64,000 nt of DNA from Bin87 sp965204905 (GCA_965204905.1 OZ242042.1:3720001-3784000), one strand, 5' to 3'; positions 35,503 through 44,310 are shown, numbered from the stretch's first letter. The notes: a model not told the origin generated them from the sequence alone. Program-made: numbers and translations.

Positions 35503-35805
35503 CTAGAACAGGCCGGGGATGTTCATGCCGCCGGTTACTGCGCCCATTTTCTCGGCGGCCAGTTCCTGGGTGCGGGTGAAGGCGTCGTTGACGGCGGCGG
35601 CGACCAAGTCCTGGAGCAGGTCGATGTCCTCGGCGGCCTCGGGTTCGATGACGACCTCGGTGACTTCCTGCTTGCCGGTCATGGTGACGCGGACCACGCC
35701 GCCACCGGCGGAACCCTCGACGCTCATGGATTCGAGTTCTTCCTGAGCCTTGGCGAGGCGGTTCTGAAGTTGTTGGGCCTGTCGCATCATGCGCTTGTTC
35801 ATCAT
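35503..35805 (-). CDS. ybaB: Nucleoid-associated protein YbaB/EbfC
   Basis: A 100-residue YbaB/EbfC: a helix (MMNKRMMRQAQQLQNRLAKAQEELE), the strand core SVEGSAGGGVVRVTMTGKQEVTEVVIEPEAAEDIDLLQDLVAAAVNDAF, and the Met/Gly-rich end GAVTGGMNIPGLF. It dimerises and binds DNA non-specifically. It lies 18 bases downstream of dnaX, the conserved bacterial order. ATG codons at 35805 and 35802 are both possible. Confidence 0.95.
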   Translation of the reverse strand: MMNKRMMRQAQQLQNRLAKAQEELESMSVEGSAGGGVVRVTMTGKQEVTEVVIEPEAAEDIDLLQDLVAAAVNDAFTRTQELAAEKMGAVTGGMNIPGLF

Positions 35806-35823
35806 AATGGGTTTCGGAGCCTC

Positions 35824-37515
35824 CTATTGTTCGTCCAGGATGCGGGCCCCCAGGCCCATAGCGGTGCGGACCAGTGGGCTGTCTTGGACGGGGCTGCGGT
35901 TCGGGCTCGCGCCGTCTCCGTTGGCGCCGGCCAGAGTTACCTGGAAGGGATGCCGTGTGCCAAAAGACCGTTCGATTGCTTGCTCAATAGTATCACGAAC
36001 TCCCGGGACGTTCAGTTCTTCCTGCATCCAATCGAGGGTGGAAGGGTTGTTGAAGGGCAACACGAGGGTGGAATTGTCGTCGGAGAAATGAACATTATCG
36101 ACCCGACAGTCTCGCAGCAAGGCCCCGAGATTGTACTTGCTGCCTTTATCCCGCCTCAGTTGGCGGACGGTCTCCAGCCACCGCCCTTGCAAACTGTCAG
36201 GATCCACCGCATTGGAACGGGCCGGCGCGGGTCGGTTGTCCGGCGGAGGCGGAGGTGGCGATTGTCGGGGCGGTGGTTGTGGCGGCGGGCTCGCCCCTGG
36301 CGAATTGCCCTGACGCGGCTGGCCCCGACCCGATTGTTGAGGTGGCTGGGCGGGGGAGCGCTGGGGCTGGCGTCCGCCGGTGGCCCGTTGCGGCGGCATG
36401 GGGGGAGCCTCCGGCGCTTCCGGGACAACGTCCTGGCGGCAGATTTCGGCGGCGGCGATTTCCAATGCCAGGGCTGACGGCGCATCGTAGCGGAGGCCGG
36501 CGCTGGCCTCGCCCCAGATGCGGACGGCGCGCAGGATGTGATGGGAGTCGGTCTTCTGGATGGTGGCGCGCAGGCCGGCCAGGGTGTCGTCGGGCAGGTC
36601 GAGGGTTTGGCCGGCGTCCCAGGAGAGAAGGAGCATGGAGCGGAGCAGGTCCAGGGTCTGGCGGTGCAACTGGCGAGGTTCGCCGCCCTCCCAGACCACA
36701 TCGTTGATGGTTTCCAACGCCCCGGTGGTGTCGCCGGCCAGGAGTTTCTGCGCCAGGGCAAGGTAGGCGTCGCTGCGGACGAGGCCGAGGGATTCCTCCA
36801 CGTCACGCAGGGTGATGTCGCCATCGGAGGAGACGGCCAGCTGTTCGAGGATGTTGAGAGCGTCGCGCATGGATCCGCCGGCGTTGCGGGCGATCATGCG
36901 GAGGGCATCGGGATGGATGGCGATGGCTTCCTGGTCGGTAATGTAGGCCAGGCGGTCGTAGATGGTCTGGCCGGGCAGCCGGCGGAAGTCGTAGCGCTGG
37001 CAACGGGACAGGATGGTTGGCAGCAGGCGGTCGGCCTCGGTGGTGCAGAGGATGAAGATGACGTGCTCGGGAGGTTCCTCCAGGGTCTTGAGGAAAGCGT
37101 TGGAAGCCTCGCGCGTGAGCATATGGGCTTCATCGATTATGTACACCTTGCGCCGGTTCTGGGCGGGCTGGAAGTTGACCTTTTCGCGGATCTCTCGGAT
37201 TTCCTCCACGCCCCGGTTGCTGGCGGCGTCCAGTTCGATGATGTCCAGGTTGCGGCCCTCGTTGATGGAGACGCAGATGGCGCACTCGTCGCAGGGGTCA
37301 CCCTGCTGCGGGTTGAGGCAGTTGACGGCCTTGGCCAGTACGCGGGCGGTGGTGGTCTTGCCGCTGCCCCGGGTGCCGCAGAACAGGTAGCTGTGGCTGA
37401 CGCGGCCCTGCGTCACAGCCTGGCGGAGGGTGTTGCCCACGTGCTCCTGGCCGGCCAGGTCGCTGAAGGTGCCGGGCCGCCACTTGCGATAATAGACTTG
37501 CGCCGAGGTGGTCAT
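35824..37515 (-). CDS. dnaX: DNA polymerase III subunit gamma/tau
   Basis: A 563-residue clamp-loader ATPase from the ATG at 37515. It starts AQVYYRKWRPGTFSDLAGQEHV, has Walker A FCGTRGSGKTTTAR, zinc cysteines in CLNPQQGDPCDECAIC, Walker B KVYIIDEAHML and the SRC box ILSRCQRYDF. The helical collar is followed by a Pro/Gln/Arg-rich linker and a tau-like tail with NVHFSDDNSTLVLPFNNPS. In E. coli a frameshift makes gamma; I saw no A-rich slippery stretch here. The start overlaps the kinase stop as TGATG, coupling replication to the signalling operon upstream. Confidence 0.95.
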   Translation of the reverse strand: MTTSAQVYYRKWRPGTFSDLAGQEHVGNTLRQAVTQGRVSHSYLFCGTRGSGKTTTARVLAKAVNCLNPQQGDPCDECAICVSINEGRNLDIIELDAASNRGVEEIREIREKVNFQPAQNRRKVYIIDEAHMLTREASNAFLKTLEEPPEHVIFILCTTEADRLLPTILSRCQRYDFRRLPGQTIYDRLAYITDQEAIAIHPDALRMIARNAGGSMRDALNILEQLAVSSDGDITLRDVEESLGLVRSDAYLALAQKLLAGDTTGALETINDVVWEGGEPRQLHRQTLDLLRSMLLLSWDAGQTLDLPDDTLAGLRATIQKTDSHHILRAVRIWGEASAGLRYDAPSALALEIAAAEICRQDVVPEAPEAPPMPPQRATGGRQPQRSPAQPPQQSGRGQPRQGNSPGASPPPQPPPRQSPPPPPPDNRPAPARSNAVDPDSLQGRWLETVRQLRRDKGSKYNLGALLRDCRVDNVHFSDDNSTLVLPFNNPSTLDWMQEELNVPGVRDTIEQAIERSFGTRHPFQVTLAGANGDGASPNRSPVQDSPLVRTAMGLGARILDEQ

Positions 37516-40112
37516 CAGTTGCCGAATCGGGGCGTTTCGGTGATTTCGCGCAGCGTCCCTTCCGTAACGTACAACCGGAAGTTGCCGGAACTCATGACAT
37601 CCTCGCTGCAAGCCGTGTCGTACACGGTTCCCGGACACCGTTTCGTGGATTCGTCGGTCTGGTAGGTTATGGGACCTACATAGTAGCATTCGCCGGGAAT
37701 GACTTCCCGCAGTTCTTCCCTGGGGATGGTCTTCTGAAACTCCAGCAGAATCGGGCTTTGCGCGTTCTCCAGGGTCTTGCTGGGCCGGTCGGCCAGGTAC
37801 AGCCAATGCTTTTGCCTGGTCTCGGACCCTACATAGCACCCAGAGACATACTGCTGAACTCCGGGCGCGCGGGACAGGTGGCTGGGCGGCGGGCCCCGTT
37901 GCGCCAGCAATGCCGGGTCCGGGTAAGGCGGCGGTGTCGGGGTGGGCGGGATGGCGACCACCGCCAGTTGGCCGGCGACGGCGGACATGCTGCCTACGGT
38001 GGCCCAGATGTCGTAGATGCCGGCGTCCATGATGGACGGAACCACTATATTGTCAACCAGGGCGTCGCCGTTCGCATCGGTGTTGATGGTCCGGTTCATC
38101 AACAAAGGTAAGCCGTGGATGCTGACGTCATGCACCAACGTGTACGGCGGAAATCCGGTTAAGCGCACGGTAACAGTTTCTCCGGGATTTGCCGTGCCCG
38201 GCAGTACGCTTAAAACGGGTAAAACGGGAACCGGAGTGGGCGGCGCAACGACGGGAACGGATGTCGGGATAGGAGTAGCCGTTGGCGGGGGTGTCGGCGT
38301 CGGCGGAGTTGTGGCCGTAGGCGCTGGGGTATCCGTTGGCGGCGGCAACGGCGTATCGGTGGGCGCGGGCGTGTCCGTTGGAGGTAGAGGCGTGTTGGTA
38401 GGTTCGACCACAGCGGCGATGGGGATGGCGGTGGGCGCGGGGACTGCCCCGCCGCCGGCGTTTGCCTCAACCGCGCCCCCGGCGGCGCTGGCCGCATTGG
38501 CCGCCTGTAAACTTCTTTCAAAGCGCCAATCCTGCCATTCCCGATAGCCCGCTGCGCCCATGCCGCCCAGGATAAAGAGGCCCACCAACGATGCCGCGCC
38601 AATAGCGACGTAGCGTCGCGTGGCATTGGAACTGCTGAACTGACTTCTGGCCGGAACCGCGAAAATGAACGCTGCCCCTATGCCTAACCCCAGCCACAGC
38701 CACCACGGCCAAACGGATATGGCCGCTCCGATCAATCCCAGCAAGAACCAGATGCTGATCAGCAACGCGATGCCAATCAGTATCCAGCGCTGTCTGGTGA
38801 TCGGTTGTTGGAACAACCTACGGGCCGGAAAGTAGAGGAGCAATCCCGACACCAGCATCAGCGACAGCCACCACCAGGGCCGAAACTGGCTGAAGACGGT
38901 GAGGGGGACCAACGCTCCGTAGCCGGCCACAGCCGACAGCCACAAGGGCCATTCGGCGGCCGGGGAACCGGAGGGACGGTAATAACGACGCGGCGCTGGC
39001 GCTGGGGCCGGCGCCGGTATTGGCCGCCCTGGCGACGGTGAAGGAGCGGGAGCTGGGGCCGGTGAAGGAGCGGGTGCGCGTCCTCCCGGCGAGGGAGCCG
39101 GCGCAGGAGCGGGCGCACGTCCGCGTGGAGTGGGAGCCGGCGCGGGAGCTGGGGATGGTGATGACCTGGGCGCCGGGACGGATGGTATTTCCAGCAGGGC
39201 TTCCACCCATTCTTCCGGCGTGGGCCGGGGATCATCCTTGTGCGCCCGGTCGAAGCAGCGCAGGAACAATTCCTTCTGCTTGTCGGTCAGCGTGTCCCAG
39301 GCGTCAACGTATGGCTGGGGGGCTGTCACCGACGAGTTCGCCGCGGGGAACAGCCAGGCGCTGATCCGGTCGCCGGGCTGGGGATAGTTCGGCTGGTCGG
39401 TGACGGTGTAAGGATGGTAGCCGGTCAGCAGGTGAAAGATGACTACGGCCAGGCCGAAGCGGTCGTGGTTCTGGGTCCGGTTGGCGTAGTTTCCCTGGGC
39501 TTCCGGGGCCTGGAACTCGGGACGCCCCATCTCGTTGGAGAAGGTGCGCCCAGTGGCGGCGTCGGTGAAACCGTAGGAATCGCAGTCCACCATGGCGATG
39601 TCGTTCTGCCGGTTAACCTCAACGTTCTTCTCGTTGACGTCGCCGATGACGTAGCCGGCGTCATGGACGGCGTGGAAGCCCAAGGCAAGGTTGCGTGCCA
39701 TGCGCACCCGGTCGTCAATCTGGATCGTGCGGTATTGGGCTGTCCCGGTGCTCTGCGCCGCCCGGCGGTTGTAATACTCAACGATGGGTTCCCAGGATTC
39801 GCTGCGGTTAAGAGTGGGCATCGTATAGCCGACGATGATTCCGCTCTCCCTGACCTCGTGCTGAGGCCAGGTGATGTGCCAGGTGACGCCCAGCCCGGGC
39901 TCTACCGGGTTGCTGACCAGGTGGCTGATTTTCGCGGCGGCATCCTGGGGCGTCCGACCCGGATGCCAGATTTTCACCACCGAACCGGGATTGCCGTCCA
40001 CCAGATGCACCACGCCCTCGCCGCCCTCGCCGAGCTTCTGGCCCGGCACGACAGGGTTGCCGCTTTCGTCCTCGAAGCGGCGGCCGGCCAGGGGATTGGA
40101 TGAGGTTGTCAT
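37515..40112 (-). CDS. Membrane-anchored Ser/Thr-kinase-like protein with extracellular Ig-like domain
   Basis: An 865-residue multidomain protein from ATG 40112. Residues 1-300 form a kinase-like domain: Gly loop GEGGEG (28-33), VVK Lys47, the catalytic loop reads YVIGDVNEKN, with Asp158 and Asn163 kept but the HRD His/Arg replaced, and MVDCDS stands for DFG. Next come a Pro/Ala-rich linker, about five membrane helices (380-520), a Thr/Pro-rich spacer and a C-terminal Ig-like domain (PGTANPGETVTVRLTGFPP) likely outside the cell. The kinase sits in the same run as the PP2C and four VWA genes. Known: kinase-PP2C-VWA triads occur in Ter-type stress systems. Inferred: it phosphorylates the VWA proteins. 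Kinases with non-HRD loops can be active. Confidence 0.82.
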   Translation of the reverse strand: MTTSSNPLAGRRFEDESGNPVVPGQKLGEGGEGVVHLVDGNPGSVVKIWHPGRTPQDAAAKISHLVSNPVEPGLGVTWHITWPQHEVRESGIIVGYTMPTLNRSESWEPIVEYYNRRAAQSTGTAQYRTIQIDDRVRMARNLALGFHAVHDAGYVIGDVNEKNVEVNRQNDIAMVDCDSYGFTDAATGRTFSNEMGRPEFQAPEAQGNYANRTQNHDRFGLAVVIFHLLTGYHPYTVTDQPNYPQPGDRISAWLFPAANSSVTAPQPYVDAWDTLTDKQKELFLRCFDRAHKDDPRPTPEEWVEALLEIPSVPAPRSSPSPAPAPAPTPRGRAPAPAPAPSPGGRAPAPSPAPAPAPSPSPGRPIPAPAPAPAPRRYYRPSGSPAAEWPLWLSAVAGYGALVPLTVFSQFRPWWWLSLMLVSGLLLYFPARRLFQQPITRQRWILIGIALLISIWFLLGLIGAAISVWPWWLWLGLGIGAAFIFAVPARSQFSSSNATRRYVAIGAASLVGLFILGGMGAAGYREWQDWRFERSLQAANAASAAGGAVEANAGGGAVPAPTAIPIAAVVEPTNTPLPPTDTPAPTDTPLPPPTDTPAPTATTPPTPTPPPTATPIPTSVPVVAPPTPVPVLPVLSVLPGTANPGETVTVRLTGFPPYTLVHDVSIHGLPLLMNRTINTDANGDALVDNIVVPSIMDAGIYDIWATVGSMSAVAGQLAVVAIPPTPTPPPYPDPALLAQRGPPPSHLSRAPGVQQYVSGCYVGSETRQKHWLYLADRPSKTLENAQSPILLEFQKTIPREELREVIPGECYYVGPITYQTDESTKRCPGTVYDTACSEDVMSSGNFRLYVTEGTLREITETPRFGN

Positions 40113-40333
40113 AGCAATGACCAGATAATACAGGAAGACAACGAGCGCCACCACCGACGCGCTGCTGCCGCTTCACCCACCATGCGCGATCCCAGCCCAA
40201 TCACCCGGAACGGGTACCGGAGCAGCCGCCACGGCCACAAGAGCAGCCGACCCGGGTTCACGATCTCTGCAACCGTGTGTCCCAAATGGAACCGCCGGAC
40301 GTAGAAATAGCAAAAGCAAAAGATGATGGACAC
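40109..40333 (-). CDS. Possible small membrane protein bridging VWA and kinase genes
   Basis: A 74-codon frame from a GTG at 40333 (seven bases after the VWA stop) to TGA overlapping the kinase ATG (ATGA). It reads SIIFCFCYFYVRR, then HLGHTVAEIVNPGRLLLWPWRLLRYPFRVIGLG, then a basic segment and ends SCIIWSLL. Hydrophobic stretches with Arg/Trp-rich flanks suggest a small membrane protein. The only evidence for coding is the frame filling the gap exactly and the overlap at both ends. It has no family I recognise. Confidence 0.45.
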   Translation of the reverse strand: MSIIFCFCYFYVRRFHLGHTVAEIVNPGRLLLWPWRLLRYPFRVIGLGSRMVGEAAAARRWWRSLSSCIIWSLL

Positions 40334-40339
40334 CCACGC

Positions 40340-41125
40340 CTATAAATCCAGGAAATCCTGCTGGGGCAGGCGGATGCTTTCGCCCGGCTGGGACTGGGAT
40401 ACGGCGTTTACCGACCGGGAAAGCCACTGTATGGAACCCTCCAGTTGCCCCATGTTGGTCAGCACCACCGGCTCTCTTGGCGATAGTCTCCGCAATTCGT
40501 CCATGGCTTCCGAGTTCCAACGCCCGTTCATCGCGTTCAGGTCATCCAGGTAGTTGGGATTGTAAGCGGCCAGCCCGTCGAGATAGTCCGGGTCGTACTC
40601 GTCCACAGCGAAAGAGGAACCGACCACGAAAGGAAAGAATGCCACACTGCGGTTGTTCTCTGCTTCGTGGAGGCGTTGGGACACGGCGCGCAAGTCTGCA
40701 CTATGGTCTTTCGGCGCGCCGCCGGCCAGGAAAAATATCAGGCCGCGGTAATAAGCAATGCCGTTGTCGCTATAAAACCGCTTGCGTGCCTCAATCATGT
40801 CCAACGACATATTGATGGCTCCCGCGTAATACGCGAAACAGTAGCCCCTGACCCCCGGAGGTTCAAAGTCTCTCCCGTTGGTGAAATCCTGGACGATTCG
40901 GAAATCGTCGTCGAAGGTCACCACCGCCAGATCCGCCCGCAACGAGGTGACCGGGTCTTCCCGAATACTGTCCCGAAACTGCGTCAGCGCCCGATGCAAA
41001 GTTGTGGCGCTGGGGCCGCCCATATACATGGAAGTGTCCAACACCAGGACAATGGGACATCGTGCTTCCGGGTTTTCGGCAAATTCGGCGCTGTCGTACA
41101 TGCCGATGCTGTCTTGTATGCTCAT
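40340..41125 (-). CDS. VWA-domain protein with a degenerate metal site
   Basis: A 261-residue VWA paralogue, last of four. It keeps the family frame: MSIQDSIGMYDSAEFAENPEARCPIVLVLD at the start and GSIQWLSRSVNAVSQSQPGESIRLPQQDFLDL at the end. The MIDAS residues are gone: DTSMYM stands in place of DxSxS, the GGTNYSKA segment reads GYCFAYYAGA, and the downstream FLTDG reads FLAGG. Metal-dependent ligand binding is therefore unlikely. It has an insertion (YDPDYLDGLAAYNPNYLDDLNAMNGR) absent in the others. It could be a regulatory pseudo-VWA. Confidence 0.85.
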   Translation of the reverse strand: MSIQDSIGMYDSAEFAENPEARCPIVLVLDTSMYMGGPSATTLHRALTQFRDSIREDPVTSLRADLAVVTFDDDFRIVQDFTNGRDFEPPGVRGYCFAYYAGAINMSLDMIEARKRFYSDNGIAYYRGLIFFLAGGAPKDHSADLRAVSQRLHEAENNRSVAFFPFVVGSSFAVDEYDPDYLDGLAAYNPNYLDDLNAMNGRWNSEAMDELRRLSPREPVVLTNMGQLEGSIQWLSRSVNAVSQSQPGESIRLPQQDFLDL

Positions 41126-41143
41126 TGTTGACCCCCATCCGTT

Positions 41144-41824
41144 CTAAAATTCCAGGTAGTCAGGCTCGGGCAGGCGGATGCTTTCGCCGGGCTGGGACTG
41201 CGACACGGCGGCCACGGAGCGGGACAGCCACTGAATGGAACCGTCCAGTTGTTCCATGTTGGTCAGTTCCACGGGTGTTCTTGGGAAAAGTTTGGCGAGC
41301 ATCGATGTACCTTCCCGTCCGATGCAGAAAGGGAAAAATGCGACGCTGCGGTTCTCCGCCACTTCGACCAGACGAGCGGCAGTCCGGTTCAATTCTTCGC
41401 CCCGGTCTGATCCTTCGCCGTCGGTTAGGAAATAGGCGAGGCTGCGGTAGTAGGCGATGCCGCCGTCGCGGTAGCTCTGTTTGCGGGCCTCGATGATGTC
41501 CAAGGCCAAGTTGACCGCTTTAGAGAAATTCGTCCCGCCTCTGGTGGAAAGGACGGGAGGCTCGAAGTCGACGCCGTTGATGAAATCCTGGACTACCCGG
41601 GCTGAACCAGAAAACGAAATGACCGCCACATCAGCCCGCAACGCAGTCACCGAATCTTCCCGTATGATGTCGCTGAACTTGATCAAAGCCTGGTTCACTG
41701 TCTCGATAGGGCGGCCGCGCATGGAACCGGATACGTCCAGAACCAGGACAATGGAACACCTAGCTTCAGGGTTGTCGGCGAACTCCGCAGTGTCGTACAC
41801 GCCAACCGAATCTCGTATGCTCAT
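41144..41824 (-). CDS. VWA-domain protein (TerY-like)
   Basis: A 226-residue single VWA domain. The MIDAS is intact: VLVLDVSGSMRG near residue 25, STRGGTNFSKAVN near 95 and FLTDGEGSD near 135. It starts MSIRDSVGVYDTAEFADNPEARCS and ends GSIQWLSRSVAAVSQSQPGESIRLPEPDYLEF, as the neighbours do. Such cytoplasmic VWA proteins in Ter-type systems bind metal and partner proteins. Spacing to flanking genes is 18 bases on both sides, so they form one operon. Confidence 0.9.
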   Translation of the reverse strand: MSIRDSVGVYDTAEFADNPEARCSIVLVLDVSGSMRGRPIETVNQALIKFSDIIREDSVTALRADVAVISFSGSARVVQDFINGVDFEPPVLSTRGGTNFSKAVNLALDIIEARKQSYRDGGIAYYRSLAYFLTDGEGSDRGEELNRTAARLVEVAENRSVAFFPFCIGREGTSMLAKLFPRTPVELTNMEQLDGSIQWLSRSVAAVSQSQPGESIRLPEPDYLEF

Positions 41825-41842
41825 CGTTGGCCTCCATCCATC

Positions 41843-42538
41843 CTAAAAGTCCAGGTAGTCAGGCTCCGGCAGGCGGATGCTTTCGCCTGGTTGGGACTGG
41901 GACACGGCGGCCACGGAACGGGACAGCCATTGGATGGAACCCTCCAGCTGTTCCATGTTGGTTAACTCGATGGCCGCCCGGGGCGCCAATTCGTTGAGCG
42001 CCGACATCTCGACCGGCAGGTCCGGCGAACCGATGCCGAAACAGAAGAAGGCGATGCCACGGCCCTCTTCCGCTTCTTTCAGGCGGTTCGCGGCTCTGCT
42101 CAGTTCACCGGGATTGTCGTGCTCCGGGTAGCCGTCGCTGAGGAAGTAAGCCAGGCTGCGGTAGTAAGCGATACCGCCGTCGCGGTAGCTCTGCTTGCGG
42201 GCCTCGGTAATGTCCAGGGCCATATTGACGGCCTTGGAGTAATTGGTGCCGCCTTTGACGGACAGCGTCGGCGGCTCGAAGTCGGTGCCGTTGGTGAAGT
42301 CCTGCACCACCCGGGCGTCATGGTCGAACTCAATGATGGCCACGTCAGCCCGCAACGCGGTGACCGAGTCTTCCTTGATGATCTCACCGAACTTGACCAG
42401 GGCCTGGTTCACGGTCTGAATTTTGACGCCGCCCATGGAGCCGGACACGTCCAGAATCAGGACGATGGAACACCGCGCCTCCGGGTTGTCGGCGAATTCC
42501 GCGGTATCGTACACGCCTACGGTGTCTTGTATGCTCAT
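41843..42538 (-). CDS. VWA-domain protein (TerY-like)
   Basis: A 231-residue VWA protein with a complete MIDAS: VLILDVSGSMGG, SVKGGTNYSKAVN and FLSDGYPEHD. It shares the N-terminal IQDTVGVYDTAEFADNPEARCS and C-terminal GSIQWLSRSVAAVSQSQPGESIRLPEPDYLDF blocks with its neighbours and is closest to the copy at 41144. The C-terminal block is conserved in all four, so it may be the docking site for the common kinase or phosphatase. Confidence 0.9.
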   Translation of the reverse strand: MSIQDTVGVYDTAEFADNPEARCSIVLILDVSGSMGGVKIQTVNQALVKFGEIIKEDSVTALRADVAIIEFDHDARVVQDFTNGTDFEPPTLSVKGGTNYSKAVNMALDITEARKQSYRDGGIAYYRSLAYFLSDGYPEHDNPGELSRAANRLKEAEEGRGIAFFCFGIGSPDLPVEMSALNELAPRAAIELTNMEQLEGSIQWLSRSVAAVSQSQPGESIRLPEPDYLDF

Positions 42539-42570
42539 TGCTGGTCCTCCTTAGCCTGGAAATGCAGGGC

Positions 42571-43467
42571 CTAGAAATTCAGGTAGTCGGGCTGGGGCAG
42601 GCGGATGCTGTCGCCGGGCTGGGATTGGGACACGGCGGCCACCGACCGGGAAAGCCACTGAATGGAACCTTCCAACTGCGCCATGTTGGTCAATTCCACC
42701 GGCGGGCGGGGCGCCAGACCGGTGAGTTCGCCCACCGCGGTTCGCATGACGCCCGCGCTGACGCACCGTTGGATAAGCTCCGTTACGCTGGTATCGGTAA
42801 GTTCGGCGACCCGGACTATGTTGAGGCCCGCCCCGCCCTCCGTACCGTCCCCAATAGCGCCGGCCGCAATGAGATCTTCGTAGCTGAAGCCGATCAGTCT
42901 CAGGAAATCATCAACTTTATCGGCATCGATCAAAAACTCAGGGATGCCGTAGTCATTCCCGATTATGAAGGAGAAGAAAGCGACGCCGCGATTTTCCTCT
43001 ACTTGGGTTAGGCGGCGAGCCGTCTGCGCCAACTGATCGGGATCGTCATGTGTCGGAATGCCGTCGGTGAGAAAGTAGGCCAGGCTGCGGTAGTAGGCGA
43101 TGCCGCCGTCGCGGTAGCTCTGTTTACGGGTCTCAATGAGGTCCAGCGCCAGGTTGACGGCTTTGGAGTAATTCGTGCCGCCGTACACAGAGAGAACCGG
43201 GGCCTCGAAATCCGTGCCGTTGGTAAAATCCTGCGCCACGCCGGCTTCATCGCTAAAGGCAATGATCGCTACGTCGGCCCGCAGGGCGGTAACGGAGTCT
43301 TCCCGGATGATGTCGCGGAACTTGACCAGGGCCTGATTCACGGTGTCAATCTTGACGCCCTGCATGGATTCGGACACGTCCAGGATCAACACGATGGAAC
43401 ACCGCGCCTCCGGGTTGTCGGCGAATTCCATCTGGTCGTACACGCCAATGGTGTCGCGAATGCTCAT
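42571..43467 (-). CDS. VWA-domain protein with inserted helical segment
   Basis: A 298-residue VWA protein, first VWA gene after the phosphatase. MIDAS intact: VLILDVSESMQG, SVYGGTNYSKAVN, FLTDGIPTHD. After the Rossmann core (FFSFIIGNDYG) it carries about 65 extra residues (DKVDDFLRLIGFSYEDLIAAGAIG then TELIQRCVSAGVMRTAVGEL) before the common C-terminus. That insert is not in the other paralogues and could mediate specific contacts. Confidence 0.9.
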   Translation of the reverse strand: MSIRDTIGVYDQMEFADNPEARCSIVLILDVSESMQGVKIDTVNQALVKFRDIIREDSVTALRADVAIIAFSDEAGVAQDFTNGTDFEAPVLSVYGGTNYSKAVNLALDLIETRKQSYRDGGIAYYRSLAYFLTDGIPTHDDPDQLAQTARRLTQVEENRGVAFFSFIIGNDYGIPEFLIDADKVDDFLRLIGFSYEDLIAAGAIGDGTEGGAGLNIVRVAELTDTSVTELIQRCVSAGVMRTAVGELTGLAPRPPVELTNMAQLEGSIQWLSRSVAAVSQSQPGDSIRLPQPDYLNF

Positions 43468-43486
43468 CGCCGTTCCTCCTCCGGTT

Positions 43487-44278
43487 TCAGCCAGCGCGGA
43501 CGGCGATGGCGATGGTTACGTCGTCGCTGGTGCGGGACTGCACCCGCTCGCCGCTGATGAAGGCGTGGAGCCTTTCCGGAACCGCTTCGGGTTCGTCGGT
43601 GTGCGCCAGGTCGTTCAGCATCGGGTTCCAAAAGCCCAGGAACGCCTCACGCTCCGGCATCTTCAGGGCCAGGTTCTGCAAGCCGTCGGTAATCAGCGCC
43701 AGGGCGTCATACTCGTAACCGGAAGCGTGGCCCACGGAGGCCAACTCGTGAGGCCGGGAGCGCGAGGTGATGAATGTGGTCTCGTTGGCGTACTCGCCGC
43801 TGTGGGCTTCGCACAGGGTTATCGCGTCGGCGCTGCCGATATTGAAGGCAACGACGGCCCCGTCGCCGACCTGCGCGGCCGTCATCAGCGAGTCGCTGGC
43901 GAAGGCGACGATGAGGGTGGAAGCCAGTTCCCGGGCCGGGACATTATGGCGCAGCCCGTAGCGCTCCACCTCGATTTTGGCCTGCATGATTGCGCTGCGC
44001 AGCAAGACTTCGGCGTGGCTTTCGACAAAAACCGCCGCCGGTTGTCGGTTGATGCCGTCAACAATCGCCGTCACGGCGGCGTCCACGGCAATCCGGGAGC
44101 CTTCGTGGGAGCGTGGGGCCGAGCCGGCTCCGTCGGCGACGGCGATCACCACTACTTCGCCGTCGCCGACTTCAATCGGTCGATATGCCACCGCATCCTG
44201 GTTGGGGGTATCGTCCCTCAAGTGTGAACTACCCGGAGCAGTGGCCGTTGCTATGCGCCAGTGTCGTTTGCCAGGCAT
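43487..44278 (-). CDS. PP2C-family protein phosphatase
   Basis: A 263-residue PP2C (PPM) domain. Motifs are HLRDDTPNQDAVAY, VVIAVADGAGSAPRSHEGS (metal Asp and Gly), AAQVGDGAVVAFN, ALALITDGLQNLAL and RTSDDVTIAIAV, giving all the aspartates of the binuclear Mn/Mg centre. It is a Ser/Thr phosphatase, likely opposing the kinase at 37515. It is the first gene of the VWA/kinase run, with divergent orientation to the transporter at 44458. A 179-bp gap upstream contains hairpins and probably both promoters. Confidence 0.88.
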   Translation of the reverse strand: MPGKRHWRIATATAPGSSHLRDDTPNQDAVAYRPIEVGDGEVVVIAVADGAGSAPRSHEGSRIAVDAAVTAIVDGINRQPAAVFVESHAEVLLRSAIMQAKIEVERYGLRHNVPARELASTLIVAFASDSLMTAAQVGDGAVVAFNIGSADAITLCEAHSGEYANETTFITSRSRPHELASVGHASGYEYDALALITDGLQNLALKMPEREAFLGFWNPMLNDLAHTDEPEAVPERLHAFISGERVQSRTSDDVTIAIAVRAG

Positions 44279-44310
44279 TTCGCCTCTTGGTTATAGAAAT
44301 TGTACGTAAC

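Noticed and set aside
40340..43467. The four VWA genes as one repeated gene broken by stops
   Set aside because: Each has its own ATG, complete domain and stop with short gaps. They are paralogues, not fragments.
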